IMG/VR virus record: IMGVR_UViG_3300045051_001398
Location: 1 to 62,678 of that record
Reading direction: 5' to 3' (one strand)
Length of the DNA: 62,678 nt
Source of the DNA: a virus
Shown: positions 52,206 through 61,109 of the stretch, piece by piece
How the letters are laid out: the number at the start of each line of letters is the position of its first letter
How positions within the stretch are numbered: the first letter of the stretch is position 1
Made by a program: the position numbers and the translations under genes
The notes under the pieces: model-generated
The model's input: the letters and a program-made list of their open reading frames with translations, nothing else
What the model was told of the DNA's origin: nothing
Database searches by the model: none

Positions 52206-55200
52206 AATGACCGACTAAACTTACTGATACGTATGTTGGTTTTCTTTTTAAAGCATCTGCGGGAACATAAGGAAAACTCATCCAGACCATTTTGCCTGGT
52301 GGTATCTCGTGATTGTCGAAAGTGGCATCGACCTGACCGACTGTTAAACTTACATTAGTCCCTGAAATTCTCCCTACTGCTAAAGTTGTTGTGTTAATCT
52401 TAGTTGGAACTACCGCTTTTAATGTGTCACTCCAACTGATCTGAACTCCTAAAGTGTCAAGCCCCGCTCCGTGAATCATACTTACTACCATTGAATCAGC
52501 GTGAAAAGTCTTATTGCCTCCGTGATAAAAACTACCGTAGATTCCCGTACTGCTTAAACTGATTGTGTCTCCCGCATTACCCGAGCCGTAACCAAAAGTA
52601 AAATGAGTTTGAACGTCTGCGTATTTTTTAACCAATGATTTTAGAGCAAGTGTATCTGTCCCCGCTTTCCATACAGTAGCACTGCTTTTTATCTCTGTTA
52701 CATTGATATCTCCAAGTACGACCTGATTGGAAGCCGAAGGCACTGAATTAGCCCCTAAGACTGTTGTATTGGTATAAGAGTATTGAGGGGTTAGGGTGTG
52801 TCCTGTGCCTGTGCCTGCGGCAGTGATATTGACACCATGCTTTACTGCCCCTGTTATGGTTTCATAGAAACCCAGTGTGTTTGCATCTATTATCTTTACT
52901 TGATAGATAGCATTGCTTACCAATCCTGTAATTGGTGATGTTCCTTCTGTATATTTTAAATGAATCCATTCCCCTGTACTCCCAAATCCATGTGTAGTCA
53001 CGGTAATTCTATCTGAGGTTGCATCTATCGCTGTATAATCAAAGGTTTTATTGCCAGAGGTATTATCATAAAATCCAGCCCAGGCATAAGAACCAACGGC
53101 TGTATTGTTTGCCTTTTCATTATAGTTCAAGGTGTAATTTCCAAATCCATTGCCATCTTCTCCGGTGTTAGCACCTAAAGAATTATTACCAAAACCGTTT
53201 GAATCTCCACCTGTATTAACATACATAGACCAAGCTCCAAATCCGCTTGAATTTGCACCGATATTCCAGTATAAGGCGTTGCTTCCAAATCCATTCGCAG
53301 AGGCTCCGGTATTCATAAGCATAACCCAATAACCAAAACCACTTGATTCCGTACCAATATTATATTTTAAAGCACCATGACCTAATCCGCTTGAATAATT
53401 ACCTGTGTTGCCATATAATGCTTCAGCCCCAAATCCGCTACTGTTTGCTCCTGTATTGCTATTTAACGCTGTATAACCAAATCCACTGCTATATGCACCT
53501 GTATTCTCATATAGAGCCCAATGCCCGAATCCACTTGAATAAGTGCCTGTATTGTTGTATAAAGCATATTCACCGTAACCTGTTGCCCGTAAACCCTTAT
53601 TGTTATCCCCTGCATACCTTCCAAGAAACGTTCCGTAAGTGGCAGTAAAACTTGAACCATTCCAATAATGAGTTTGATATTTAATAATTGGGACATTAGC
53701 CGAATCGGTCAGGAAAGAGATATATTTATTCTTCGTTGATACTGTTCCTACATCACCATATAGTTTTAATGATTTGTCAAATGATTTTTTCCCTGTTATC
53801 ATTTCCGTCAGTGATCGGTGAACATAGGTGCTATCCGCTACCTTAGCCTTAATATTTGTGTAATATCCTGAATTAGCAGTACTGTCATTTTTTTGCTTGT
53901 AAGACAAGGCATCGAAATTTGTAAAATACCCGCTGTTGGCTGTTGAATCTGACTTTAACTTATAAGCCGACATATCAGGTGGGGCAAGGGATAAAAGATC
54001 GTACTGAGTTGCATAACCTGTATTGCTTACTGTATCTGATTTTAGTTTATATAAAGTTAAGAGTGCGTCAATACTTGTTGTATCGTGAACATGGATGAAT
54101 GAATCCATTGCCATAGCGTAGTCTATCTTGGATGATAAGTCATATTGAGTAGCATAACCCGATAATACTACTGAATCAGTTTTTAACTTGTAAAGAGAAG
54201 TATTAATCCCAGCAAGTTTTGTTGAGTCTGCATCTGAGAAATTATTATCTGAAAGTGCTTTTCCTGCGACTTTATCTACTTTTTGGTTTATGGCATTATA
54301 GACATAGGTAGTGTCAAAAGAACCTCCTTCGATTAAGGTTAAATCTTTTTTTGTGGCTATTTTAGTAATGGTGTCTGAAAACTGAACAGGTGCATCTTTA
54401 TAGATTATATTTTTTCGTGAGTCAGTAGTAAGCCATTTGGAGGCTACCCCGTTTGCGAGATAAATTGAGTCCATTTTAATGGTGAACTTCTTGTCTTTAT
54501 CGTCAATCTTGATATATTGTTTGGTGTGATAGATTGATGAATTGAGTTTAACCCCTCCTATATAAATTGGGACAGATTGATAACTAAGACCTCCGTAAGT
54601 TATATGAGTGTAGGCGTTCCATGAAACAGTGTCCGATGTGGTGGATGTGGACATTGATGGATAGTCTGCCGATACCCCATCCCCTCCTATTGAGAGCGTT
54701 CCCCTTGAAAAATTATTATACCCCGTTATCCCGAACTGATTGGCGTAGAACATCCCGTCATAGTTTAACCTTGTATAGTGATTGTATAAAGGATAAGTCG
54801 AAGAATTATCAAATTTACCGGACTGTTGGGCCGGGTAAGGGGTGTATTTATCTACTGACCAATCGAAAATATCATCAACGGGGTCGTTGACGGTTAATGA
54901 GTCGTGCAGTTGTTTTGGGGTGACGTATTTTATTGTGCTGTCCCCCTGAACAATTGGATTAGTCAGTAAATTTTGTTTTAGTCCCAATTGATCATATAAC
55001 AATTTAGCAGAAGGATATTGAACGTCTGTTGAACCACTTGAAATAGAAGTTACTTTATTTGATTTATCCTCCTTAGCCAATAAGTCATAAATAGTTGCCG
55101 TACCCGAATTGTTTATAGTGTCGGCTTTTAATCTTAAAGTCGGTTTTTCGGCGTAATAAAAAGGATCAGTTTCGAGTTTTACTATTGGTGGTATAGTTCC

Positions 55201-56283
55201 GTTTTGAAAATAGACATTATCAAAGTCAATACTCATTACTCCTGTTGGAAATGTTCCGGTTAAATCAACTTGCAGGGTATTGATGTAGTTTCCGTTTGGC
55301 ACAAAATCTGCAATAGGAATAGTAATGGTTTGATACGATGTATTTGCTGCAAAATCATATCGTCCAATTCCAATTCTTACAGATTGTCCCACTGTTGTTG
55401 AAAAAGATTTTAATGTAATAAGGATATTAGCCTTATTTCCTAACGCGATTCCAGTTCTGATTGATAATATCAAATTAGAACCTTGTATATTATAAGTATT
55501 CCCACTTATATATCGAAAGGATTTTGATCCGAAAGAACTGACTGTTTTAGATATTCTTGTCTGATAGGTTCCAACAAAAGGTGTTGTGGTATTATTAAAT
55601 GAAATAGTTACTCCTGCTATAGATGATCCGTCAATACCTATCCATTCGACATTTTCATTGTATACCAATTCATTTGTTATTCTTCCTGGAACAGAAGAAT
55701 TGGCAGGTATTTCAATATGAGTAACCTCCAACTGGCTTAAAGGATCACAAACCGGCTTATGAGGACTTGCCTCTGCCTCTCCTTTTATGATAGATACAAT
55801 ACCTAAGGTATCAACAACAATAATATCGATCCTTGGATAAATTGCGTCTGCTGCATCGGAAATTATACTTCCTGCAACATTATTATATCCCTTTCCTTGT
55901 ATGAGATATTGTCCTATTCCTACATCAAAAGATAATCCTGAAGTCCATACAACCGAAGGTACATGAATAAACTGATTAAGATTTGGATCAAAAATCAGGT
56001 TCTTGATCGAATCCATCTGTGCAGGGGATATATAGGCCGTACTATCCCTGTTAACAGCCAATACAACCCACTTGTTAACCGTTTTATAGTAAAGTGAGTC
56101 ATTGAATACTGCTATTGATCCTGTGAGTTTATTCTTTACCGTATCGGTAGGTGTGACAAGGATAGAATCGCTTTTTAACCCGTTGTACCGGAACCCGTAT
56201 CTGTACGGAACCCTGTTCCATGATTGGGCCTGCAATCCAATATATAAAAACGAAAATAGTAGTATGATAATTATCTTTTTCAT
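52198..56283 (-). CDS. Large fibre/adhesin with signal peptide and tandem repeats
   Basis: 1361 residues. A signal peptide (MKKIIIILLFSFLYIGLQAQ) is followed by beta-rich domains, then GYATQYDL/GYFTNFDAL repeats (about residues 700-815) and a tract of ~18-residue repeats of the type NTGxYSSGFGxxAL (about 900-1060). The C-terminal ~120 residues are a beta domain with IPPGKMVWMSFPYVPADA that may cap or trimerise the fibre. The repeats resemble trimeric adhesin or fibre shafts. It overlaps the 442-residue fibre gene by 4 bases. The DNA is AT-rich compared with the capsid region. Confidence 0.7.
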   Translation of the reverse strand: MKKIIIILLFSFLYIGLQAQSWNRVPYRYGFRYNGLKSDSILVTPTDTVKNKLTGSIAVFNDSLYYKTVNKWVVLAVNRDSTAYISPAQMDSIKNLIFDPNLNQFIHVPSVVWTSGLSFDVGIGQYLIQGKGYNNVAGSIISDAADAIYPRIDIIVVDTLGIVSIIKGEAEASPHKPVCDPLSQLEVTHIEIPANSSVPGRITNELVYNENVEWIGIDGSSIAGVTISFNNTTTPFVGTYQTRISKTVSSFGSKSFRYISGNTYNIQGSNLILSIRTGIALGNKANILITLKSFSTTVGQSVRIGIGRYDFAANTSYQTITIPIADFVPNGNYINTLQVDLTGTFPTGVMSIDFDNVYFQNGTIPPIVKLETDPFYYAEKPTLRLKADTINNSGTATIYDLLAKEDKSNKVTSISSGSTDVQYPSAKLLYDQLGLKQNLLTNPIVQGDSTIKYVTPKQLHDSLTVNDPVDDIFDWSVDKYTPYPAQQSGKFDNSSTYPLYNHYTRLNYDGMFYANQFGITGYNNFSRGTLSIGGDGVSADYPSMSTSTTSDTVSWNAYTHITYGGLSYQSVPIYIGGVKLNSSIYHTKQYIKIDDKDKKFTIKMDSIYLANGVASKWLTTDSRKNIIYKDAPVQFSDTITKIATKKDLTLIEGGSFDTTYVYNAINQKVDKVAGKALSDNNFSDADSTKLAGINTSLYKLKTDSVVLSGYATQYDLSSKIDYAMAMDSFIHVHDTTSIDALLTLYKLKSDTVSNTGYATQYDLLSLAPPDMSAYKLKSDSTANSGYFTNFDALSYKQKNDSTANSGYYTNIKAKVADSTYVHRSLTEMITGKKSFDKSLKLYGDVGTVSTKNKYISFLTDSANVPIIKYQTHYWNGSSFTATYGTFLGRYAGDNNKGLRATGYGEYALYNNTGTYSSGFGHWALYENTGAYSSGFGYTALNSNTGANSSGFGAEALYGNTGNYSSGLGHGALKYNIGTESSGFGYWVMLMNTGASANGFGSNALYWNIGANSSGFGAWSMYVNTGGDSNGFGNNSLGANTGEDGNGFGNYTLNYNEKANNTAVGSYAWAGFYDNTSGNKTFDYTAIDATSDRITVTTHGFGSTGEWIHLKYTEGTSPITGLVSNAIYQVKIIDANTLGFYETITGAVKHGVNITAAGTGTGHTLTPQYSYTNTTVLGANSVPSASNQVVLGDINVTEIKSSATVWKAGTDTLALKSLVKKYADVQTHFTFGYGSGNAGDTISLSSTGIYGSFYHGGNKTFHADSMVVSMIHGAGLDTLGVQISWSDTLKAVVPTKINTTTLAVGRISGTNVSLTVGQVDATFDNHEIPPGKMVWMSFPYVPADALKRKPTYVSVSLVGHYE
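53140..53575 (-). repeat. 54-base tandem repeats in the large fibre gene
   Basis: About eight diverged units of 54 bases encode NTGxYSSGFGxxALY-type repeats. The repetition is coding, not CRISPR. Units are similar enough to recombine, which could change fibre length. Confidence 0.7.
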
Positions 56284-57608
56284 GCCAGTTTCTTATAAAT
56301 AAAATAAAGTGTCTCACCTGCATCAAGTGGAGTGGGAAGTGTTGTCTTTCCAAGTGCCGGATCAAAGACAAATCCTACTGTAGGAATTAAAGGCTGAATA
56401 TTCCGTATGATCTGGATAATCTCATTTCCGATCAGTTCCATCAATACCACTTGTGATTCCCCGCCAAGTGCAGAAGTGTAATAGGTCTGCACCACTTCGC
56501 GATAAGTGCCAAGATTGGTGAATATCCCGTGATGATTTAGTACTCCCTGTTTTGTCATTACACCTTCCCTTAATGACCAGAACTCAATATCCACACTTTC
56601 AATACCCGCCTCGTTCTCTGCTATCACAAATGATATAAATCCACCTAATCGTTCTGATTGACTGGGAAGTATCCATCCCGAAACAGGAATAAAGGCTTCC
56701 ATGTTAAGGCCAAATCCTACGTTTCCACCATTCATATGTTCCGAGTCGGCTCTTATGGATAACCCTGCTCTTTTTCCTCCGGCTGTAGTATTAAGACTAG
56801 CCCCTTGAAGTGGCATTTTTTTTGCCGCTGCAAATACTCCGTATGAATCTTCTGCTGCATTTGTGACAGCTATTCCTACAGCATAACCATTTTCATCAGG
56901 GACGGGATTAACAACCATCTGTCCCTGATCGTCTATTGTTGCAAGTGAATCTTCAATCTCTTTGCCTGATGTACCCTTAAACCGGGCTATAGCATGATCA
57001 GTTGACAATCCTCTGTTTACGACAAGATTATCGATTAACTCTTCCGATGGTATTCTCGGCTTATTTTTGATGAAATCTTTCAGGACATCGTTTTCCTGGT
57101 TCCAATCTGACTGAATCTGATCGTCCGGAATATTACTCAATGCCAGATTGACTTCTGAAACCCAGTTATCATAAGCGATCTTGTCAATAATATCGGGCTT
57201 GTTTTTAATATAATCCTTTAAAATATTGTTTGACTGGTTCCAATCTGATTGCAACTGTTCAATAAGCGCAGGTGGCTTGTTTTTGATAAAATCCCGTTCC
57301 TGATCATTCTGCTGGTTCCAGTCTGACTGAATCTGTGCCGCGGGAATCTGTGGCTTGTTGAAAATTTCCGAAACCCCGTTTTCAGAATTCCAGTCGGCAT
57401 TAACCTGTCCATCAGGAATTTCTATATCCGATATCAGTCGTTCAACCTGTTCAAGCCTCACGGCGTCATTCGGGTCTTCTGCAGCCAATAAATCCTTCAG
57501 TTGTGTACCGCCAAAACTGATCGATGTGCCGGTTAGCGGTTTTATGAGATTGGTAACGATTTTGGTCGTTGCCTGGAATATACTTCGGATAAATGATTCA
57601 GCGCTCAT
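56280..57608 (-). CDS. Tail-fibre protein with QSDWNQ repeats
   Basis: 442 residues. The N-terminal ~55 residues look like an attachment segment. Four units of the kind QSDWNQxNDxxKDFIKNKP (about residues 63-190; two complete copies use QSDWNQQND and QSDWNQEND) form the shaft, a repeat well known from phage tail fibres. A C-terminal beta domain follows (GVFAAAKKMPLQG, GGNVGFGLNMEAFIPVSGW). It likely builds the fibre with the 1361-residue protein encoded directly downstream. No signal peptide is present here. Confidence 0.75.
   Translation of the reverse strand: MSAESFIRSIFQATTKIVTNLIKPLTGTSISFGGTQLKDLLAAEDPNDAVRLEQVERLISDIEIPDGQVNADWNSENGVSEIFNKPQIPAAQIQSDWNQQNDQERDFIKNKPPALIEQLQSDWNQSNNILKDYIKNKPDIIDKIAYDNWVSEVNLALSNIPDDQIQSDWNQENDVLKDFIKNKPRIPSEELIDNLVVNRGLSTDHAIARFKGTSGKEIEDSLATIDDQGQMVVNPVPDENGYAVGIAVTNAAEDSYGVFAAAKKMPLQGASLNTTAGGKRAGLSIRADSEHMNGGNVGFGLNMEAFIPVSGWILPSQSERLGGFISFVIAENEAGIESVDIEFWSLREGVMTKQGVLNHHGIFTNLGTYREVVQTYYTSALGGESQVVLMELIGNEIIQIIRNIQPLIPTVGFVFDPALGKTTLPTPLDAGETLYFIYKKLA
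57060..57420 (-). repeat. QSDWNQ fibre repeats
   Basis: Four diverged coding repeats, each around NKP and SDWNQ, spaced about 25-35 codons apart except for one wider gap. They form the shaft of the fibre protein. Confidence 0.7.
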
Positions 57609-57609
57609 C

Positions 57610-58200
57610 TTACTGGAATTTTATTGCAGTATAATAGATCGTTGCCAATTCACCTGCCGGAACGGTTACTTCAAATGACGAGAGATCGGCAGGATCATCT
57701 GTCGGTTCAATCACCTCGTCAAAAACATCGAATCCATTCTGGGTGATCTGGACGTGATTGTTAAAGTTTTTATCGGTAAACGGCCGGGAAAAAGTGATCC
57801 TGTAAGTCCCGACGGGCATGTTGACATGTTTTCCCTCCCTGATACCCGCATCGACAAGAACCGTTGCCGCAGCCGCAACTGAAGGAGTGCTGACAACACT
57901 TGGAACAAACTGTCTAAGATCGTTATTTGTTATTCCCTGGCCTTCATATTCATGGATCAAGTAAATAATACTCATCATCCACTCTTCTGTCAATGGTACA
58001 CCTTTACAGTAGTAGACATCCCCTTCGAGGGTTATGGCACGCAGAAAACGCACGGCCGAATCCAGTTCCACGCATCCCTGCCATATCTTTTGCTCTGAAG
58101 CCGTGCTTAATGAATGAGACTGTAGATACAGATTGGTGTATTCGAGAAATATATTCTCGCATAACGCAAGTTCTGATGCCAGAAATGCTGCAGTTATCAT
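57610..58200 (-). CDS. Structural protein, 196 aa, unknown
   Basis: Helical N-terminal ~100 residues (FLASELALCENIFLEYTNLY) and a C-terminal beta domain (GTYRITFSRPFTDKNFNNHV, SFEVTVPAGELATIYYTAIK). It is placed between fibre and head-like genes, so it may be a fibre adaptor or connector. It starts inside the stop of the 172-residue gene upstream. No family is recognised. Confidence 0.5.
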   Translation of the reverse strand: MITAAFLASELALCENIFLEYTNLYLQSHSLSTASEQKIWQGCVELDSAVRFLRAITLEGDVYYCKGVPLTEEWMMSIIYLIHEYEGQGITNNDLRQFVPSVVSTPSVAAAATVLVDAGIREGKHVNMPVGTYRITFSRPFTDKNFNNHVQITQNGFDVFDEVIEPTDDPADLSSFEVTVPAGELATIYYTAIKFQ

Positions 58201-58715
58201 GAGAAATCCCTTTTAAGAAGTTTAATCCTGAAGACAACTGAAATTTCCTTGTCGATGGTAAGGTTTTCGGAAAGAATCCTCAGACCATCCATGATTATAA
58301 GGGCGCGGGACAATCGTCTCATCAGAGATGACTTGTCAGTCATTTCTATTGGAGCGAGCATGTTTCTACTTACGATTCCTTCGGTGATATAACTTGAAAA
58401 GAAAGCATCGATATTGGATGTCAGGACAGAATTCCCTCCAGCATCCCTTCCGATAAGATATACCTTATAAAAATCATCCGGCGCAAATAATTGCGAATAG
58501 ATATCGTTCAGGTTGAGATCTACATAACTGTTCTCTCCAGTTAAGAGAGTTGCAATACTGGCTCCCGAAAGCGTCACATCCTTGGTGACAGCCGATAGTG
58601 ACCCAGTTATATATACTTTGATACTGTTCGGTGAAGCAAGGTTACCGGTCTTATTCATTATGCGTATACTCTTGCCATCTGCATTGAGAGTAACGCCAAT
58701 CTGTACCGTTGCCAT
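58197..58715 (-). CDS. Structural protein, 172 aa, unknown
   Basis: The first half is beta-rich with an Ig- or collar-like alternation (ATVQIGVTLNADGKSIRIMN, VDLNLNDIYSQLF), the second half helical (LMRRLSRALIIMDGLRILSE). Follows a terminator and overlaps the next gene by 4 bases. Likely a connector or tail component; no family is recognised. Confidence 0.45.
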   Translation of the reverse strand: MATVQIGVTLNADGKSIRIMNKTGNLASPNSIKVYITGSLSAVTKDVTLSGASIATLLTGENSYVDLNLNDIYSQLFAPDDFYKVYLIGRDAGGNSVLTSNIDAFFSSYITEGIVSRNMLAPIEMTDKSSLMRRLSRALIIMDGLRILSENLTIDKEISVVFRIKLLKRDFS

Positions 58716-58727
58716 GATTGAAAATTT

Positions 58728-58761
58728 TAAAAAAGGGCAGAAAGCTGTTCACTCCTGCCCT
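58728..58761 (-). terminator. Rho-independent terminator on the - strand
   Basis: On the - strand AGGGCAG pairs with CTGCCCT across a 14-base loop and is followed by a run of six T. It lies after the 167-residue protein gene and separates the capsid-region genes from the connector and fibre genes. Confidence 0.8.
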
Positions 58762-58789
58762 CCCTGATTAGATTAAGGTTCCTTTTATC

Positions 58790-59293
58790 TTAAGTAAGAC
58801 CTCCGGCGGCAATAACACCAGGAATATTATCGGCAAGAGCGCTTTCGAATGCAGTTGCCCTGGCAGCATCGGTCGTCTGATTTACATACAGGTATATCTT
58901 CGGACGCAGTGCCGGAATATATCCTCCGTGATCAGAAGAAACGGGCGTGAATTCGAATTCGTAAAGCCGGTAAGTGATACCTGTAACGGGGTCTTTTTCA
59001 TAATCGCCCGAAAGATCCTGTCCGGTACGTGCTTCGGTCGCTGAAGTGGTAGTCTTCTTCGAGATATTGGCGATCGGATCGCCATAGGAATCCCTTTTGA
59101 ACCTTTTGGCGAGGAGATTGGCCCCCGTCTCAGTTTCAAGTTTGGTGATTTTCAGCCCGATGTAGTTCAGGGAAAACTTGTTGACACCAGCTTCCTGAAT
59201 GGAAACCCTCTGCAGGGTAGCATCCACAACCACGTCGGCACCTGCAGCAGCCAATGCTGCAAGTATAAAAAATGGACTTTGTTGATAGATCAT
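58790..59293 (-). CDS. Structural protein, 167 aa
   Basis: Begins with a hydrophobic Ala-rich segment (SPFFILAALAAAGADVVVDA), then beta strands (GLKITKLETETGANLL, YRLYEFEFTPVSSDHGGYIP) and a C-terminal helix with Ala. Its position right after two head-type genes and before a strong terminator suggests an abundant virion protein such as a head decoration or tail component. No catalytic motif; no family is recognised. Confidence 0.5.
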   Translation of the reverse strand: MIYQQSPFFILAALAAAGADVVVDATLQRVSIQEAGVNKFSLNYIGLKITKLETETGANLLAKRFKRDSYGDPIANISKKTTTSATEARTGQDLSGDYEKDPVTGITYRLYEFEFTPVSSDHGGYIPALRPKIYLYVNQTTDAARATAFESALADNIPGVIAAGGLT

Positions 59294-59311
59294 CGCATTG
59301 AGATTTAAAGA

Positions 59312-60088
59312 TTATTCATTTTTACTTTTTTTACCGAAAAAATTATCGACCAGCAAGGCTGATTCGGTAATCACTTTTGGATATATGTGTTCAGGAATCA
59401 CAAGATTGGCATACTGGTAGACTACAGAACCGATGGTAAGCTTTGATGAATCAAAATTTGTTATCACTTCACCTCGTTCGTAAACTACATTGTTATAGGT
59501 ACAAGTCTCAGTCCAGACGATGGCTTCGGCCGATACCTTGCCGTTTTCTCCTGATCTTACTTCGTGTCCCGAATCAATATCCGGATTAACAAGACAATTG
59601 TAACTTACTCCGGTAATCATGGCATCCGTCGGTTTCATCACCCACATTGTTGATCCTATAAGAGATACATAAAGCTTCTTTGGATAAACCAGTGTAGGCT
59701 TGTCAAACGGATCATCCTCCTTAAGGATCATCTGACTGTAATCTACCGGTGTTGCATAAACCTGCGATCCCGGGGCAACAGTAGTGATCACATCAAAGAT
59801 ATACCTGAACGTGTGGATGATCTCCTTCGAAAAATAGAGTCCCGCAGCCGGAGCAATTTGGAGTGTCTTGGGAAGCACATATTCCTTAAGTTGTTGTTTA
59901 ACCATCATGGTAAGTTCGGGAGACTTGATCAGTTTTCCCTTTTCGCCGGGATAGTCATCCAGCACTTCGGACACGGTTTTATGAATACCAATCCTTAAAA
60001 AGGAATCCATCATCAGCCTCGAAACAAGAGGAAGCTGATACTGGTCCAGCAAGGATTCAACCGCCATATGTGCTTCAACTATATTCAT
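59312..60088 (-). CDS. Head or connector protein, 258 aa
   Basis: Helical first third (NIVEAHMAVESLLDQYQLPL), a middle rich in strands (KLYVSLIGSTMWVMKPTDAM, TIGSVVYQYANLVIPEHIYP) and a basic C-terminus. It starts 3 bases after the 318-residue gene, so they are co-translated, between the capsid protein and the terminator at 58728. This place is used by connectors in crAss-like phages. No family is recognised. Confidence 0.5.
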   Translation of the reverse strand: MNIVEAHMAVESLLDQYQLPLVSRLMMDSFLRIGIHKTVSEVLDDYPGEKGKLIKSPELTMMVKQQLKEYVLPKTLQIAPAAGLYFSKEIIHTFRYIFDVITTVAPGSQVYATPVDYSQMILKEDDPFDKPTLVYPKKLYVSLIGSTMWVMKPTDAMITGVSYNCLVNPDIDSGHEVRSGENGKVSAEAIVWTETCTYNNVVYERGEVITNFDSSKLTIGSVVYQYANLVIPEHIYPKVITESALLVDNFFGKKSKNE

Positions 60089-60091
60089 TTT

Positions 60092-61048
60092 TTAAAATTT
60101 CTTTTCATCCTCATCATCGGGAAGAATTTCCTCTTTCTTATGACTCACCTCTTTCTCGAGACGTATAGCAATCTTGTCAGCGCTTTTTGACTGAACGGAA
60201 ATAAGCTGAAAAGTCTTGCTGTCTGCCTGAAGTGTAGCAATCACTTCGGCATTGGTACGTCCCAGAAGATTGCCTTTGTAGGTGAAACCCATATGGTCCT
60301 GAAAAATAATCCCGCCATAAATAGCAGAAGAGACAACGGCCTGAATAGCGGCCGATGAGCTTGATACAATCTCAAGCACTCTCTTGGGATCATCGATTGC
60401 TGCACGGAGAACAAACCCTGATATCTCGTCGTAACCGAGGTTCTTCTCGATTCCCGGGATAACAGGAAGTCCCAGTTGGCGTGCAACCATCAGGAGCATA
60501 TCGGTATTAAGCTTTTTCACCTTCTCGATCATATCCACAACCAGACCGGCATTGGACAACCCTTCCAACATCTCCGATTTTTCATCCTTGATGTAGAAGA
60601 ACGGTTTCTCGCCCATAAGATTATAGAAATGCGATCCTTTGAGGTTCTTGAAGAGCCTGATGACCATCCAGTCCGCCAGGTCATTCTCTTTTTCAAGATC
60701 GTAGGTTCTCGGGATACTGGTAATATTCACCGGTGTCCAGACATGGGTATCGTTGCGCATTCCCATGTACCTTCCGAAATAGATCCCCGTGAAGGGACAT
60801 ATCGCATTGCCGAGGGTAATATCGAGGTTCTTCATTTTCCCGAGGTTCGGGTTGGGCATGATCTGAATGGTTGTGCCCAGTTTGTTTTTGTCACGGTAAT
60901 CCAGAACGATAGCCTGGGCTTTTTTGATATTACTGTAAACGAGTGGCATCGGGCCTTTGGCTTCGATGGTGTTTTCAGTAGTGGCAAGTCTTTCTGCCTC
61001 TTCTTTGCCGTAGATGTAATTCGGTTCTGGTAAATTATTCTTGTCCAT
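60092..61048 (-). CDS. Capsid-associated protein, 318 aa
   Basis: 318 residues with mixed helices and strands, a conserved-looking RYMGMRNDTHVWTPVNITSI segment and an acidic tail (EILPDDEDEKKF). It follows the capsid gene across 61 bases containing a hairpin. It may be a head auxiliary or scaffold-like protein. No family is recognised and no catalytic motif is seen. Confidence 0.5.
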   Translation of the reverse strand: MDKNNLPEPNYIYGKEEAERLATTENTIEAKGPMPLVYSNIKKAQAIVLDYRDKNKLGTTIQIMPNPNLGKMKNLDITLGNAICPFTGIYFGRYMGMRNDTHVWTPVNITSIPRTYDLEKENDLADWMVIRLFKNLKGSHFYNLMGEKPFFYIKDEKSEMLEGLSNAGLVVDMIEKVKKLNTDMLLMVARQLGLPVIPGIEKNLGYDEISGFVLRAAIDDPKRVLEIVSSSSAAIQAVVSSAIYGGIIFQDHMGFTYKGNLLGRTNAEVIATLQADSKTFQLISVQSKSADKIAIRLEKEVSHKKEEILPDDEDEKKF

Positions 61049-61063
61049 GATTTCTTTTGTTAG

Positions 61064-61096
61064 CCGGGAGCAGGTCTTAAACCCGCTCTCCGGTAG
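61064..61096 (-). other. Hairpin after the capsid gene
   Basis: CCGGAGAGCGGG and CCTGCTCCCGG (- strand) form an imperfect GC-rich hairpin directly after the capsid gene. There is no T run, so it may be a processing or stabilising structure instead of a terminator. Confidence 0.4.
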
Positions 61097-61109
61097 GTTT
61101 ATATATCAA

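Noticed and set aside
53140-53575. Regular repeats as a CRISPR array
   Set aside because: Units are in-frame multiples of 3, code for a fibre repeat, and have no separate constant repeats and spacers.
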